Origin: Pseudomonadota bacterium
GTDB lineage: Bacteria > Desulfobacterota > Desulfobacteria > Desulfobacterales > Desulfobacteraceae
Direction: 5' to 3'
Length of the DNA stretch: 13,570 nt
Assembly (NCBI GenBank): GCA_018816605.1
Contig: JAHIVS010000188.1
Span: 1 to 13,570 of the forward strand
Positions 1 to 7,130 of the stretch are shown here, piece by piece; the stretch's first letter is position 1; each line of letters starts with the position of its first letter. A program made the position numbers and the translations under genes. Under the pieces are notes generated by a model. The model made no database searches. It had not been told where the DNA came from and saw only the letters and a program-made list of their open reading frames with translations.

Positions 1-2
1 AA

Positions 3-563
3 CTGAGGGCCCTTTCCAGCGACAAGGATGTGGATCTGGATCAATATTCCAAGATTTCAGACGGTGTGAACCGGTATCTGGGTATCAAGACCCTGACATC
101 CCTTGCCACGGGTGTGGCCATCGCCCTGTGGCTTGCGGTGCAGGGGGTTGATTACCCGGTCATGTGGGGGGTCTTTGCTTTTTTGTTCAATTATATACCC
201 AACATCGGTTCCATTATTGCGGCAGTACCGGCCATATTATTGGCTCTGGTTCAGTTGGGGGCAATGCCGGCGGCTTTTGCGGGCCTGGGGTTTCTGATCA
301 TAAACACGGTGGTGGGCAATGTGATTGAGCCCCGGATCATGGGCCAGGGAACTGGTCTGTCCGCCCTGGTCGTCTTTTTGTCCCTTGCGTTTTGGGGCTG
401 GGTGCTGGGGCCGGTGGGCATGCTGCTTTCGGTTCCCTTGACCATGGCGGCAAAAATTGCCCTTGGGGGCAGGGAGTCCACACATTGGCTGTCCGTGCTG
501 CTGGGGTCCAACAAGGATGCGGCTGCGTTTCTTGAGGAACACAAGGACACGCCTCTGGTCTAA
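3..563 (+). CDS. AI-2E family transporter (YdiK/PerM-like), C-terminal part; 5' end outside window
   Basis: This is the C-terminal part of a multi-pass inner-membrane protein of the AI-2E/UPF0118 family. The reading frame is already open at the window edge; the GTG at 30 is an internal valine codon rather than the start. Long hydrophobic stretches follow one another, with the family signatures NYIPNIGS around 190-213, IEPRIMG around 324-345 and WGWVLGPVGMLLSVPLT around 393-440. The protein ends in a short charged cytoplasmic tail. Family members have been reported as exporters of autoinducer-2 and as Na+/H+ antiporters, and the substrate cannot be read from sequence. It converges on moaA with a gap of 5 bp and no visible terminator between them. 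Family assignment is sure; substrate is not. Confidence 0.9.
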   Translation: MRALSSDKDVDLDQYSKISDGVNRYLGIKTLTSLATGVAIALWLAVQGVDYPVMWGVFAFLFNYIPNIGSIIAAVPAILLALVQLGAMPAAFAGLGFLIINTVVGNVIEPRIMGQGTGLSALVVFLSLAFWGWVLGPVGMLLSVPLTMAAKIALGGRESTHWLSVLLGSNKDAAAFLEEHKDTPLV

Positions 564-568
564 CAGCC

Positions 569-1552
569 CTATCCGCCGATGGACGTCATATGACTGATGG
601 GAATATTTTTGGCGTCTGGATCAGTGAGGTGATGAAACAAAGGTTTGTGGGTCAGGGCCGACTCAATAATGGCTTGAAGTTCCCGGTCCGATGCCCCGTT
701 TCTTAAAGGCTTCAGAATATCCTGTTCATAATTGTTCAAAAGGCAGGGCCGCAGGGTCCCCCGGGAGGTCAGCCTTAGTCTGTTGCATTCGCTGCAAAAA
801 TGGGAAGAGATGGGCGTAATAAATCCAACCACCCCTTTTGCCTTGGCCAGTTTGAATTTTTTGGCAGGACCGTCATTGTCCTCTTTTTCCATGGGGATGA
901 GAGGGCCAAGGGCGGACTCAATTTTCTCTTGAATTTCCCGGGTCAGTATCTGCTGCTGACGTTCAACGTCAGAGTCCCCCATGGGCATATATTCAATAAA
1001 CCGGATATGGAAAGGGTATTTTAAGGTGAGACCGGCAATGGTTTCAATCTCGTCGTCATTAAATCCCCGGAGGGCCACAGCATTGATCTTAATGGGGAAG
1101 ATGCCAAGGGACTGGGCTGTTATTATGGCGTCCCATACCTGATGGAACCGGTCCCTGCCGGTGATGGCTGCAAATTTGACAGGGTCAAGGGTATCCAGGC
1201 TGAAATTCAATCGGCGGATACCCATTTGGATCAGCGCCTGTATTTTGTCACGGGTCAGGAGAGCACCATTGGTGGTAATGGAAACATCCTTGAGTCCTTC
1301 CAGGGCGCACAGCTTTTCCAGAAAAGAAAAGATGCCTTTCCTTACAAAGGGCTCCCCCCCGGTGATTCTGACCTTGGTGATTCCCAGTTCACAGGCAAGG
1401 CGGGTAATTCTCAGAATTTCTTCATACCGGGCAATTTTTTCATGGGCAATCACGGAAAAAGGGGTGGAGGGTACACAATACCGGCACCGAAAATTGCATC
1501 GGTCTGTTACGGATATCCGTAAATAATTAATGGATCTGTTGCCGGCAATCAT
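569..1552 (-). CDS. moaA: GTP 3',8-cyclase MoaA (radical SAM, molybdenum cofactor synthesis)
   Basis: MoaA rearranges GTP to 3',8-cyclo-7,8-dihydro-GTP, the first step of molybdopterin synthesis, in the cytoplasm. The 327-residue product has the usual length. The N-terminal radical-SAM cluster motif CX3CX2C is at C19, C23 and C26, followed by the ITGGEP motif at 63-68. The C-terminal second [4Fe-4S] site CX2CX13C is at C253, C256 and C270. The chain ends in the conserved Gly-Gly that inserts into the active site in this family. The ATG lies 2 bp downstream of the cobA/hemD stop with only a weak purine stretch before it, so translation probably depends on coupling to the upstream gene. It is the last gene of the fmdB-hemC-cobA/hemD operon; no other moa gene is in the window. 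Confidence 0.95.
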   Translation of the reverse strand: MIAGNRSINYLRISVTDRCNFRCRYCVPSTPFSVIAHEKIARYEEILRITRLACELGITKVRITGGEPFVRKGIFSFLEKLCALEGLKDVSITTNGALLTRDKIQALIQMGIRRLNFSLDTLDPVKFAAITGRDRFHQVWDAIITAQSLGIFPIKINAVALRGFNDDEIETIAGLTLKYPFHIRFIEYMPMGDSDVERQQQILTREIQEKIESALGPLIPMEKEDNDGPAKKFKLAKAKGVVGFITPISSHFCSECNRLRLTSRGTLRPCLLNNYEQDILKPLRNGASDRELQAIIESALTHKPLFHHLTDPDAKNIPISHMTSIGG

Positions 1553-1554
1553 GC

Positions 1555-3087
1555 TTATTGCCGATTCTCGTAAAAGGCAAGCAGCCCATCCACAAGTCCT
1601 GGAATGGTATAGGGATCGGCCTCAAGGTCGGGTTCAAGACCAAAGGTTCTTGTTGTATCCGAGGTGATGGGGCCGATACTGGCAAGGGTCACATCCTTTA
1701 ACAGCACCCGGGCATCCCGGGATTCCAGCAATGACATGAAATTGGACACAGTGGAGGAACTGGTAAAGGTTACGGCATCAATTTCTTTGTCTTCCAGCAG
1801 GGTAATCAGGGTTTCTTTGCCGGCATCACTCAGGATTGTTTCATAGGCAATAACCTCATCCACAACAGCTCCCATCCGGGTAAGCGATTCGGGTAAAATG
1901 GTTCTGGCTTTCTTTGCCCGGGGCAGCAGTACGCGTTTGTCCTTGATATCAAAGGCTGAAAAGGCTTCTGCCACCGATTCAGCCCGATAGGTTTCGGGCA
2001 GGAGATCACTGATGATGCCGTAATCGCCAAGGCGCTCCTTGGTAACCGGACCGATACAGGCAAATTTCAAATGGCCCAGGGCCCTGACGTCCTTGCCCAT
2101 GGCAAAGAGGGTGTCAAAGAAAAATTTGACACCGTTGACACTGGTAAATACCAGCCAGTCATAATCGGTCAGACGCCCAATGGCGGCTTTAAGGGGTGCG
2201 ATATCTTCTGCCGGAATGATCTGGATGGTGGGGATCTCGAGGCAATGGGCCCCAAGCTTTGTCAGCTGTGAAACCAGCCCGCTGGCCTGGGCCCGGGCCC
2301 GGGTGATGACAATTCGTTTGCCGAACAATGGTTTTTTATCAAACCAGGCAAGTTCTTTTCTCAGGGAGACCACATGGCCCACCACAATGATGGCAGGAGA
2401 CTTGAGGTTTGCTTCTTTTACGGCTTCCACAATTGTCCCAAGGGTTCCGGTGACGGTCTGCTGGCGGCTGGTGGTTCCCCACCGGACAAGGGCCACGGGC
2501 GTATCAGCGGCCTTGCCGTTTGCCACCAGATTTTGAACAATATTTTCCAGATTTTTAACGCCCATGAGAAAGACCAGGGTGGCGTTGGATTTGGCAAACA
2601 CGTCCCATTGCATGCTCGAGTCTTTTTTGTCCGGGTTTTCATGGCCGGTGATAAAAGAGACAAAGGAGGTATGGTCCCTGTGGGTCACGGGGATGCCGGC
2701 ATAGGCCGGAGCGGCAATTGCCGAGGTGACCCCCGGGATCACCTCATACCGGACCCCGTGTTCCAGAAGCAGCTGGGCCTCTTCTCCCCCCCGCCCGAAA
2801 ACAAAAGGGTCTCCGCCCTTGAGCCGGGCCACGGACAATCCCTGTTTGGCCTTGTCCGCCAGCAATAGATTGATTTTATCCTGGGTCAGGGTATGGTCTC
2901 CGCCTTTTTTACCCACGTAAATGATCTGGGCTTCTTTTTTTGCATATTCAAGCAAAAAGGGAGATGCCAGGTAGTCATAAACCACCACATCGGCCGATTC
3001 AATACATTCTTTTGCTTTAATGGTGAGAAGGCCCGGGTCACCGGGGCCGGCGCCTATGAGATATACCATGCCTGTTTTATCTGTCAT
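1555..3087 (-). CDS. cobA/hemD: Bifunctional uroporphyrinogen-III C-methyltransferase / uroporphyrinogen-III synthase (CobA-HemD fusion)
   Basis: The 510-residue protein joins two consecutive tetrapyrrole enzymes. Residues 7-248 are a SUMT/CobA domain, with the nucleotide-binding LIGAGPGDPGL at 10-20, GGDPFVFGRGGEE at 91-103 and the ITGHE segment at 146-150. It methylates uroporphyrinogen III twice with SAM to give precorrin-2. Residues 255-507 are HemD, which closes hydroxymethylbilane to uroporphyrinogen III. They contain VFTSVNGV at 313-320, a CIGPVT segment at 344-349 and TFTSSSTV at 440-447. The order methyltransferase then synthase means the C-terminal half makes the substrate of the N-terminal half. 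The ATG lies inside the end of hemC (11 bp overlap), so the whole hydroxymethylbilane-to-precorrin-2 branch is co-translated. This suits siroheme for dissimilatory sulfite reductase and, in sulfate reducers, the siroheme-dependent heme route and cobalamin. Confidence 0.95.
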   Translation of the reverse strand: MTDKTGMVYLIGAGPGDPGLLTIKAKECIESADVVVYDYLASPFLLEYAKKEAQIIYVGKKGGDHTLTQDKINLLLADKAKQGLSVARLKGGDPFVFGRGGEEAQLLLEHGVRYEVIPGVTSAIAAPAYAGIPVTHRDHTSFVSFITGHENPDKKDSSMQWDVFAKSNATLVFLMGVKNLENIVQNLVANGKAADTPVALVRWGTTSRQQTVTGTLGTIVEAVKEANLKSPAIIVVGHVVSLRKELAWFDKKPLFGKRIVITRARAQASGLVSQLTKLGAHCLEIPTIQIIPAEDIAPLKAAIGRLTDYDWLVFTSVNGVKFFFDTLFAMGKDVRALGHLKFACIGPVTKERLGDYGIISDLLPETYRAESVAEAFSAFDIKDKRVLLPRAKKARTILPESLTRMGAVVDEVIAYETILSDAGKETLITLLEDKEIDAVTFTSSSTVSNFMSLLESRDARVLLKDVTLASIGPITSDTTRTFGLEPDLEADPYTIPGLVDGLLAFYENRQ

Positions 3088-4021
3088 TTGAGTTCAAACT
3101 CTCCAAAATTTGTTTTCCGCCGCTTTCAAGCAATTGATTTGCAAGCAGCCGTCCCTGTTCGACAATGGTCGTCACCGGAGAGGCCGCAGGACAGGTAATC
3201 TGTCTTTTCACCACTTGCCGGCCATCTTCCGAGGCAACCAATGCGGTCAGGATCACAAGGTCTTCCCTGATCCGGCCATAACAGGCCACCGGGATATGGC
3301 AGGACCCTTCTATCTGCCGGAGGAAAGCTCTTTCCCCGGTCACGCAGATCCGGGTGGGAGCGTGGTCCAGCCTTTCCATAATCGGTACAATTTTGACATC
3401 GTTTTTTCGGGTTTCAATGCACAGGGCACCCTGGCCTACGGCCGGAACCATAATACTTTCATCCAGGTACTGGGTGATTTCATTGGCCTGTCCCAGACGC
3501 TTAAGTCCTGCGGCGGCCAGTACAATGGCATCGTAGTCACCGGATTTCAGCTTTTTGATCCTTGTATCCAGATTGCCCCGGATGGACAGGATTTCAAGGT
3601 CGGGCCGAATCGCTTTCAGCTGGGAGCCCCGACGAAGACTGGAGGTGCCGATTCTGGCGTTTGCAGGATAATCCGCCAATTGTTTGTTCTGTCGTGAAAT
3701 CAGGATGTCGTAGGGGGTTTCCCTCTCGGGGATGGCGCCGATGATCAGTCCTTCGGGCAATTGCCCCGGCATGTCTTTCATGCTGTGCACGGCAATGTCG
3801 ATCTCCTTTTCCAAAAGGGCTGTTTCTATTTCCTTTACAAACAGCCCTTTTCCGCCCACCAAGGCCAAGGGACGGTCCGTGATCCTGTCTCCTTTGGTCG
3901 AGATGGTGATGATATCCACCCCAATTTCAGGAAACAGCGTTTCAATGCACGATTTTATATGATGGGCCTGCCACAGGGCGAGCTGGCTTCCTCTGGTGCC
4001 GATCCGTATGTTTTTTTTCAT
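3077..4021 (-). CDS. hemC: Hydroxymethylbilane synthase (porphobilinogen deaminase)
   Basis: HemC polymerises four porphobilinogens into hydroxymethylbilane, the substrate of the HemD half of the next gene. From the ATG at 4021 the protein has 314 residues, the normal family length. It opens with MKKNIRIGTRGSQLALWQA, the classic HemC N-terminus. The catalytic Asp is in HSMKDMP (D83), the arginine-rich SLRRGSQL is at 128-135, and the dipyrromethane-cofactor cysteine is C241 in EGSCHIPV. The frame stays open upstream to an ATG at 4192, but those 57 residues overlap fmdB and have no family counterpart. An AGGG element lies just upstream of 4021. The start is 5 bp after the fmdB stop, and the end overlaps cobA/hemD by 11 bp. 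Confidence 0.95.
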   Translation of the reverse strand: MKKNIRIGTRGSQLALWQAHHIKSCIETLFPEIGVDIITISTKGDRITDRPLALVGGKGLFVKEIETALLEKEIDIAVHSMKDMPGQLPEGLIIGAIPERETPYDILISRQNKQLADYPANARIGTSSLRRGSQLKAIRPDLEILSIRGNLDTRIKKLKSGDYDAIVLAAAGLKRLGQANEITQYLDESIMVPAVGQGALCIETRKNDVKIVPIMERLDHAPTRICVTGERAFLRQIEGSCHIPVACYGRIREDLVILTALVASEDGRQVVKRQITCPAASPVTTIVEQGRLLANQLLESGGKQILESLNSNDR

Positions 4022-4026
4022 GGACC

Positions 4027-4269
4027 CTATCCCATTCCGCAGGAGCCGCAGTTGGTAGAGGCACAGCTGCCGCAGCCCGATGAACCCGCAGACTTGCTGA
4101 CCTGGGGCGCGCCCCCCGGACCGATTGATTTGGACACAAATCCGCAGGCGGACATGAGCCGGGACAGGTCCTGGCTGTTGCAGGAAGGACACTGGGGTTT
4201 AAAGCTTCCCATCACAAGGGTTTCAAACTCTTTTTTACAGGCATTGCATGTATATTCGTAAATTGGCAT
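4027..4269 (-). CDS. FmdB-family small zinc-ribbon protein
   Basis: The 80-residue protein begins MPIYEYTCNAC, the signature of the FmdB regulatory-protein family, with a zinc-ribbon of two CX2C knuckles at C8/C11 and C27/C30. The C-terminal third is a low-complexity Gly/Ser/Cys tail with further cysteines in a GCGSC pattern and ends in Gly. Such tails occur in family members, and their role is not established. FmdB was named from the formamide-utilisation locus of Methylophilus, but most homologues are uncharacterised. It is the first gene of the hemC-cobA/hemD-moaA operon, with a GAGG ribosome binding site 7 bp before the ATG and a good promoter 45 bp or so further up. Involvement in metal or cofactor handling is inferred from context only. 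Confidence 0.9.
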   Translation of the reverse strand: MPIYEYTCNACKKEFETLVMGSFKPQCPSCNSQDLSRLMSACGFVSKSIGPGGAPQVSKSAGSSGCGSCASTNCGSCGMG

Positions 4270-4311
4270 TTTCTAACCTCATACCTTTTCTTAAAGTTTA
4301 ATAAACAAACT

Positions 4312-4340
4312 AATATAATGGATTAATCGGCGTTTTTCAA
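4312..4340 (-). promoter_or_regulatory. Sigma-70 type promoter of the fmdB-hemC-cobA/hemD-moaA operon
   Basis: Reading the minus strand, TTGAAA (4340-4335) is followed after exactly 17 bp by TATATT (4317-4312). Each hexamer is one mismatch from consensus. Transcription would begin near 4305, giving a leader of about 35 bases before the fmdB ATG. The site lies in the 99 bp gap between the DHS-like gene and fmdB, so the tetrapyrrole/Moco operon need not depend on read-through from the upstream chain. Confidence 0.6.
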
Positions 4341-4368
4341 GTCACTAAGGGGGGAATCATGGTTATTT

Positions 4369-5307
4369 TTACAAGGATTCAATGACGCCGGCCGCTATAA
4401 GGGGGATGAGGATTTCATGGTGGCCCACAATGGCATACCCTTTTCCCCTGCCAAGGGTGGGTCTGTTGATCACATTGGTCATGGGCCGGTAATGGCGGAT
4501 AAAATCAAGGTTAACCGTGGTAAACTCGTCCAGGCAGGCCCCAAGATTCCGGGCAAGGGTGACGGCTTTTAAAAAAACTTCGGGCAGGATCACGGCTGAT
4601 CCGGCATTGATGAAGACGCCTTTTTCAAGACCTGCAATCCGGGCGGTAAAGCGTTTGAAATCCATATGGGATGCGGCTCCGCAGGCACCGGCATCAAAGT
4701 CGGGGTGCATGTGGATGATATCGGTGCCAATGGCCACATGGACCGTGACCGGGATATTAAGCCGGGCCCCTGCCGCATTCAGGCTCAGATGCTGATGGGG
4801 AAGGTTTTCGGCCAGGATCATTTCACCCACCGCCCGGCCAAGACCAATGGACTGCTTGTCCGCATTCTTGATCGCCTGGTTCAACAGGTCGGAGGTTTCC
4901 TTTGCCATGCCGAAACTGCCGTCTTTCAGCGTTGCAGCCACATCTTCAGAGGTACTGCCGGTATAGGCAACCTCCAGGTCGTGGATGATGCCCGACCCGT
5001 TCATGGAAATCATGGTCAGGATCTCTTTTTCCATCAAATCAATGATAATCGGATTCATGCCGGTCTTGATCACATGGCCGCCCATGGAAAAACAAACCTG
5101 CTTTTTTTCCCGGGCGGCCCGGGCGATGGCCTGGATGACAGCATTGATATCATTTCCTGCCAGAATGGCGGGCAGGGATGCTAAAAAATCCGGCAACCGG
5201 CCGCCTTTCTTCCAGGCACACGCAAAGGCGTCTTTGCTGACCAGGCTTTTTCTGTCCCTGATGGAATAGGTCTTCACCTGGCTGAAATCAAGGGGGGAAT
5301 TATTCAT
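4369..5307 (-). CDS. Conserved protein of unknown function, deoxyhypusine-synthase-like look
   Basis: The product has 312 residues and no signal peptide or membrane segment. I do not recognise a characterised family. The segments GGHVIKTG (76-83) and NGSGIIHDLEVAYTG (103-117), and the alternating beta/alpha pattern around them, resemble the Rossmann-like NAD-binding core of deoxyhypusine synthase. The catalytic lysine region of true deoxyhypusine synthases (a WGK motif near the C-terminus) is absent. It is rich in conserved-looking histidines (HVAIG at 190, IIHMHP at 198-202, GHHEI at 295-299), which could bind metal or phosphate. Its ATG overlaps the gmhA stop by 8 bp, so the two proteins are probably made in step, and a sugar-phosphate or nucleotide-linked role is conceivable. 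It ends with TGA. The fold assignment is tentative. Confidence 0.8.
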   Translation of the reverse strand: MNNSPLDFSQVKTYSIRDRKSLVSKDAFACAWKKGGRLPDFLASLPAILAGNDINAVIQAIARAAREKKQVCFSMGGHVIKTGMNPIIIDLMEKEILTMISMNGSGIIHDLEVAYTGSTSEDVAATLKDGSFGMAKETSDLLNQAIKNADKQSIGLGRAVGEMILAENLPHQHLSLNAAGARLNIPVTVHVAIGTDIIHMHPDFDAGACGAASHMDFKRFTARIAGLEKGVFINAGSAVILPEVFLKAVTLARNLGACLDEFTTVNLDFIRHYRPMTNVINRPTLGRGKGYAIVGHHEILIPLIAAGVIESL

Positions 5308-5869
5308 TGAAGAAAAGCCTTTCAGTTAAATCGCATAAAATATGGGCCAGAAGGATATGGACCTCCTGGATCCTGGCCGTTGTTTCTGAGTCCACGCAAA
5401 AGGGTATGTCGGCGATTTCCTTAAGCCGGCCCTTGTTTCCGGAAAATCCGATGAGGGTCAGCCCCATTTCTTTGGCTTTTTCGGCTGCCCGGATGACATT
5501 GGGAGAGTTGCCGCTGGTGGTGATCCCCAGGGCAATGTCCCCATTTTTCCCAATGGCCTGGACCTGCTTGGAAAAAATCTGGTCAAAGGAATAATCATTG
5601 CCGATGCTGGTGATGACCGAGGTGTCACAGGTCAGGGCAATGGCGGCAAGGGGGTGTCTTTCCATTTGAAACCGGTTGATAAACTCAGCTGCGATGTGCT
5701 GGCAGTCGGCGGCGCTGCCCCCGTTTCCGAACAGGAGAAGTTTTCTGCCATTTTTCAGTGCGGTCACAATGGTCCTGGCACAGGATTCAATGGCTTTTGC
5801 CTTTGTTCTGAAAAAAATTTGTTTGACCCGGATGCTCTCTTCAACCGATTGCTGAATTAGTTTTTCCAT
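5300..5869 (-). CDS. gmhA: Phosphoheptose isomerase (sedoheptulose 7-phosphate isomerase)
   Basis: GmhA converts sedoheptulose 7-phosphate to D-glycero-D-manno-heptose 7-phosphate, the entry step to ADP-heptose for lipopolysaccharide core. The 189-residue SIS-domain protein has GNGGSAAD at 48-55 and TTSGNSPN at 117-124 for phosphate binding. H58, E62, Q168 and H176 have the same spacing as the zinc-site residues of E. coli GmhA (H61, E65, Q172, H180). I chose the ATG at 5869 (MEKLIQQSVEES) because it gives the family length and has an AAGGG element 8 bp upstream. The in-frame ATG at 5941 would add 24 residues overlapping the TPR gene. The start is 16 bp after the TPR-gene stop. No other heptose gene is seen. 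Confidence 0.92.
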   Translation of the reverse strand: MEKLIQQSVEESIRVKQIFFRTKAKAIESCARTIVTALKNGRKLLLFGNGGSAADCQHIAAEFINRFQMERHPLAAIALTCDTSVITSIGNDYSFDQIFSKQVQAIGKNGDIALGITTSGNSPNVIRAAEKAKEMGLTLIGFSGNKGRLKEIADIPFCVDSETTARIQEVHILLAHILCDLTERLFFNE

Positions 5870-5885
5870 ATGGATTGCCCTTTGA

Positions 5886-7130
5886 CTATGCAGATTTAAT
5901 GGTTTGGTTGCTTTTATCCAGAACGGCATCTGCCTGGTCACAGATTTTTCGGATCTGTTTTAAGCGGGTTGTGAACAATGGGGTCATCGGCTCAAGGGCT
6001 ACACTTTCGCTGGCAAAGCTCAGTGCAATTTTCAGGTTCTTTTTCTGGAGTGCCATGGACTGGGCATAGCCGGACAGGGAAACGGCATCCGAAGGGTTGA
6101 GCTTCACGGCCTGGTTAAATTCAATCCCTGCCCTTTTGGGATCTTTTTTTTCCAGTTTGTCTAGAAAAATTTCTCCTTTCATTCGAAATGCCATACTGGA
6201 GTTGGGATTCAAGCGGCTTGCCGCTTCGAGATAGGGCAGGGCCTGTCGCCATTTTTCCTGCTTAAACAGCAGATGTCCCAAAAGAAGCTCAATTTCAAAT
6301 ACATTCTGGTCGATGCCATGGGCTTTTTTCAGATAGAGAATGGCCCGATCTTGGTCTTCATTGATCCGGTGGATCAGACCGATGTTATAGATAACCATCA
6401 CCTCGACCGGGTTTATGGCAATGGCCTTTTCAAATTCTTTCCGGGCTTTTTCAATTTCGCCGATTACCCCGTAACAAACCCCGAGGCTGTTGAGAAGATT
6501 TATATTTGTGGGCTCTATTTCAAGGCCGCGTTTATATTCAAGAATGGCCTGGTCATGGAGATCGAGCTGATAAAGGCGGTCGCCGCTGATATTCAGGGAG
6601 ATGGCATTAAAATAGATGTGATGGTTGTTGCCGAAAAATGCGGCATGGTCAATGGCCTTGAGGGCATTGCCCAGAATTTCGTTTCGCTCAAACCCTGAAA
6701 AGGGGAAGGTGGCGATTCCCATCAGAATATCGGCTTTAAGGGCAATGGATATTTTTTCCTTGAGCAGAGAGATCAGGCGGGTGGCATTCTCTTGTTTGAC
6801 ATAATCCCAGAAAACCAGGGCAAAGGCGGTATCGTCCAGGCTTTCCCATAGTCCCCTTTCTTTGTCCAGGACCGAGTCAAAACAGGCCTCAAACACATCC
6901 TTGGCCTTTTCCTTTGTCTTTTTAGAAACACCTCCGGAGATCTGAACCACGGCGCAGATAAAATCTTTGCCAGGGATGTCAGCGGATTTAAGACGGGCAT
7001 TCAATCTTTCAATCTGAACGGTTTGATCCCGGAGAAGATCTGAGAAAAAGGTTGCGGGCGGCCTTATGGAATGGCCGTCCGACTCGGCTTTTAAAAAATG
7101 GATTTCCTTTGAAGCAAATTTATGTATCAT
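5886..7130 (-). CDS. Degenerate GGDEF domain fused to tetratricopeptide repeats
   Basis: The 414-residue cytoplasmic protein has two parts. Residues about 55-178 follow the GGDEF/nucleotide-cyclase pattern. ESLDDTAFALVF (96-107) sits where a cyclase has R-x-GGDEF-A-L-V-L, and ILMGIATFPFSG (135-146) and AIDHAAFFGNNHHIYF (159-174) match the later SiGvA-x-P and AD-AlY-AK-x-GrN-x-f blocks. The signature is LDDTAF rather than GGDEF, so cyclase activity is unlikely. Residues about 182-385 are five or six TPRs, with typical pairs such as LNSLGVCYGVIGEIEKARKE (213-232). It may bind a nucleotide or a partner protein as a scaffold. Its ATG overlaps the selA stop in an ATGA (4 bp), and gmhA follows after 16 bp. 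The domain reading comes from motif comparison by eye. Confidence 0.85.
   Translation of the reverse strand: MIHKFASKEIHFLKAESDGHSIRPPATFFSDLLRDQTVQIERLNARLKSADIPGKDFICAVVQISGGVSKKTKEKAKDVFEACFDSVLDKERGLWESLDDTAFALVFWDYVKQENATRLISLLKEKISIALKADILMGIATFPFSGFERNEILGNALKAIDHAAFFGNNHHIYFNAISLNISGDRLYQLDLHDQAILEYKRGLEIEPTNINLLNSLGVCYGVIGEIEKARKEFEKAIAINPVEVMVIYNIGLIHRINEDQDRAILYLKKAHGIDQNVFEIELLLGHLLFKQEKWRQALPYLEAASRLNPNSSMAFRMKGEIFLDKLEKKDPKRAGIEFNQAVKLNPSDAVSLSGYAQSMALQKKNLKIALSFASESVALEPMTPLFTTRLKQIRKICDQADAVLDKSNQTIKSA

Noticed and set aside
4022..4192. N-terminal extension of hemC to the ATG at 4192
   Set aside because: It lies within fmdB in another frame, has no HemC family counterpart, and the ATG at 4021 gives the normal N-terminus with an AGGG element upstream.
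4342..4371. TGA end of the DHS-like gene read as selenocysteine, given selA nearby
   Set aside because: Read-through adds only about 14 unremarkable residues before the next stop, and I see no convincing SECIS-like hairpin after the TGA.
5870..5941. N-terminal extension of gmhA to the ATG at 5941
   Set aside because: It overlaps the end of the TPR gene, and the ATG at 5869 has a good ribosome site and gives the family length.
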